Source: an uncultured Stomatobaculum sp. (GTDB lineage: Bacteria; Bacillota; Clostridia; Lachnospirales; Lachnospiraceae). Taken from it: DNA of 8,008 nucleotides. The notes under the pieces are model-generated. The model saw nothing but the letters and a program-made list of their open reading frames with translations. It was not told the DNA's origin and did no database searches. Below, piece by piece: positions 7,426 to 8,008 of this stretch; the first letter of the stretch is position 1; every line of letters begins with the position of its first letter. The translations under genes and the position numbers were made by a program. The stretch lies in contig CALLVJ010000247.1 of the NCBI GenBank assembly GCA_938010625.1, positions 1 through 8,008 on the forward strand. The letters are read 5' to 3'.

Positions 7426-7454
7426 CTTATACAAGATTGAAATGAATGTATAAG
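7426..7454. promoter_or_regulatory. Perfect 8-bp inverted repeat at the transporter promoter, likely operator
   Basis: CTTATACA (7426-7433) and TGTATAAG (7447-7454) are exact reverse complements separated by 13 bases. The half-site centres are therefore 21 bp apart, about two helical turns. The repeat covers the predicted transcription start and reaches into the ribosome site of the transporter gene. This is the position expected for a repressor operator. An RNA hairpin is less likely, because most of the first arm would lie upstream of the predicted start. Confidence 0.55.
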
Positions 7455-7455
7455 A

Positions 7456-7484
7456 AATATACAGAAAACTGGAAGAATTTACAA
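7456..7484 (-). promoter_or_regulatory. Candidate promoter for the citrate transporter gene
   Basis: Read leftward, TTGTAA (7484-7479) and TATATT (7461-7456) are separated by exactly 17 bases. The -10 box abuts the inverted repeat at 7426-7454. Transcription would begin near 7449, leaving a leader of about 40 bases. Box quality and spacing are good for a vegetative promoter. Confidence 0.55.
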
Positions 7485-7505
7485 ATATCATTTCGCAGGA
7501 GAAAG

Positions 7506-7511
7506 TATAAT
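7506..7511 (+). promoter_or_regulatory. Possible -10 element for the ABC transporter gene
   Basis: A perfect TATAAT lies 80 bases before the ABC ATPase start, but no convincing -35 box is found 16-19 bases upstream. It overlaps the 10-bp palindrome ATAATATTAT (7507-7516). The surrounding AT-rich island weakens the case, so this is only a possibility. Confidence 0.25.
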
Positions 7512-7585
7512 ATTATTCTTATATAGCTGCCTTGTATGCAAGAATGCAGCACAATTTGTGCAAACTTTTGGAGGGAAGATGGAAA

Positions 7586-8008
7586 ATGTCGGGAGAAAAT
7601 CAGGGCATGGCGCTCGCCGTGGCAGGGGCGGCGCTTTGCTATGACAAGACAGAAGTCTTTCGGGAAGTCAATCTAGCACTGGAACCCGGAGAGTTGCTCG
7701 CGCTGCTCGGACCCTCTGGCAGCGGGAAAACCAGCCTGCTCCGCTTGCTTGCGGGATTTTTGCCACTCACAGCAGGAGAAATCTTTTTTGACGGACACTG
7801 TGTGAACAGACTTCCGGTGGAGGCGAGAAAACTCGCGATGGTTTTTCAGGAACACCGTCTGTTTCCGGCGCTCACAGTCAGCAGGAATCTGGAAATCTGC
7901 CTGGCTGGCACGTCGGATTTCCGCGTGACCGCAGAAGAGGCGAGGGAGCGGATTGCAGATATTCTGGAGCGGCTGGGACTTGACGGGCTCGAGGTGCGCT
8001 TTCCCGGG
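7586..8008 (+). CDS. ABC transporter ATP-binding protein (3' end cut off)
   Basis: This is the ATPase subunit of an import-type ABC transporter, acting at the inner face of the membrane. The open frame gives 141 residues before the right edge. The Walker A motif GPSGSGKTS is at 42-50 and the Q-loop MVFQEHRLFPALTV at 85-98 with Gln88. The signature and Walker B motifs would lie just beyond the window. The Q-loop style resembles the molybdate, polyamine, thiamine and nitrate/taurine importer ATPases, but the substrate cannot be decided from this part. The ATG at 7586 has GGAGGG 10 bases upstream, which is rather far. Met8 at 7607 is another possible start. A third ATG at 7579 lies closer to the ribosome site but opens a different, 21-codon frame. 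The gene is divergent from the citrate transporter and probably starts an unrelated operon. Confidence 0.88.
   Translation, partial: MSGENQGMALAVAGAALCYDKTEVFREVNLALEPGELLALLGPSGSGKTSLLRLLAGFLPLTAGEIFFDGHCVNRLPVEARKLAMVFQEHRLFPALTVSRNLEICLAGTSDFRVTAEEARERIADILERLGLDGLEVRFPG

Noticed and set aside
7410..7585. A riboswitch upstream of the ABC ATPase gene.
   Set aside because: The region is short, is shared with a divergent promoter, and shows no conserved thiamine, cobalamin or other riboswitch core that I could recognise.
1..8008. tRNA or rRNA genes, CRISPR arrays, insertion sequences or phage genes.
   Set aside because: I saw no repeat-spacer pattern, transposase, terminal repeats or RNA gene signatures; almost all sequence is explained by the listed genes and short intergenic regions.

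Overview
The window is a citrate-fermentation locus from a moderately GC-rich bacterium. The likely host is an anaerobic member of the Bacillota (Negativicutes or Lachnospiraceae type). This rests on strong AGGAGG-type ribosome binding sites, AT-rich promoter islands between GC-rich genes, a CitMHS-family transporter and a fused CitX-CitG protein. The genus cannot be fixed from the sequence alone.

Layout, left to right. Positions 1-962 (minus) hold a CitX-CitG fusion that runs off the left edge. Positions 973-2000 (minus) hold citC, broken by a one-base shift near 1800. Positions 2056-2098 hold a strong hairpin with a T-tract between citF and citC. Positions 2114-3671 (minus) hold citF, broken by a shift near 2650. 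Positions 3672-4574 (minus) are citE and 4571-4870 (minus) are citD, both intact. A short divergent promoter region at 4871-5000 separates citD from a LysR-type regulator (5001-5930, plus). A hairpin terminator lies at 5973-6005 between the regulator and a convergent CitMHS-type citrate transporter (6045-7409, minus). A 176-bp AT-rich intergenic region with a large perfect inverted repeat follows. The window ends inside an ABC transporter ATPase gene (7586 onward, plus), which looks unrelated to citrate.

How the genes work together. The transporter would import citrate, probably as a metal complex. Citrate lyase (CitD acyl carrier, CitE lyase, CitF CoA-transferase) would split it to acetate and oxaloacetate. 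CitG makes the triphosphoribosyl-dephospho-CoA precursor, CitX attaches it to Ser14 of CitD, and CitC acetylates the thiol to activate the enzyme. The LysR protein is placed to control citD onward and its own gene. The order is citD-E-F-C-XG, with the maturation genes behind an internal terminator-like hairpin.

The main caution is that both citF and citC are frameshifted as given, while their neighbours are intact. In citF the damage is easy to miss, because the original frame stays open to almost the same end point and gives a normal-length protein with a meaningless C-terminal third. I found no entirely new system. The most notable points are the two frameshifts, the intra-operon terminator and the operator-like repeat at the transporter promoter.
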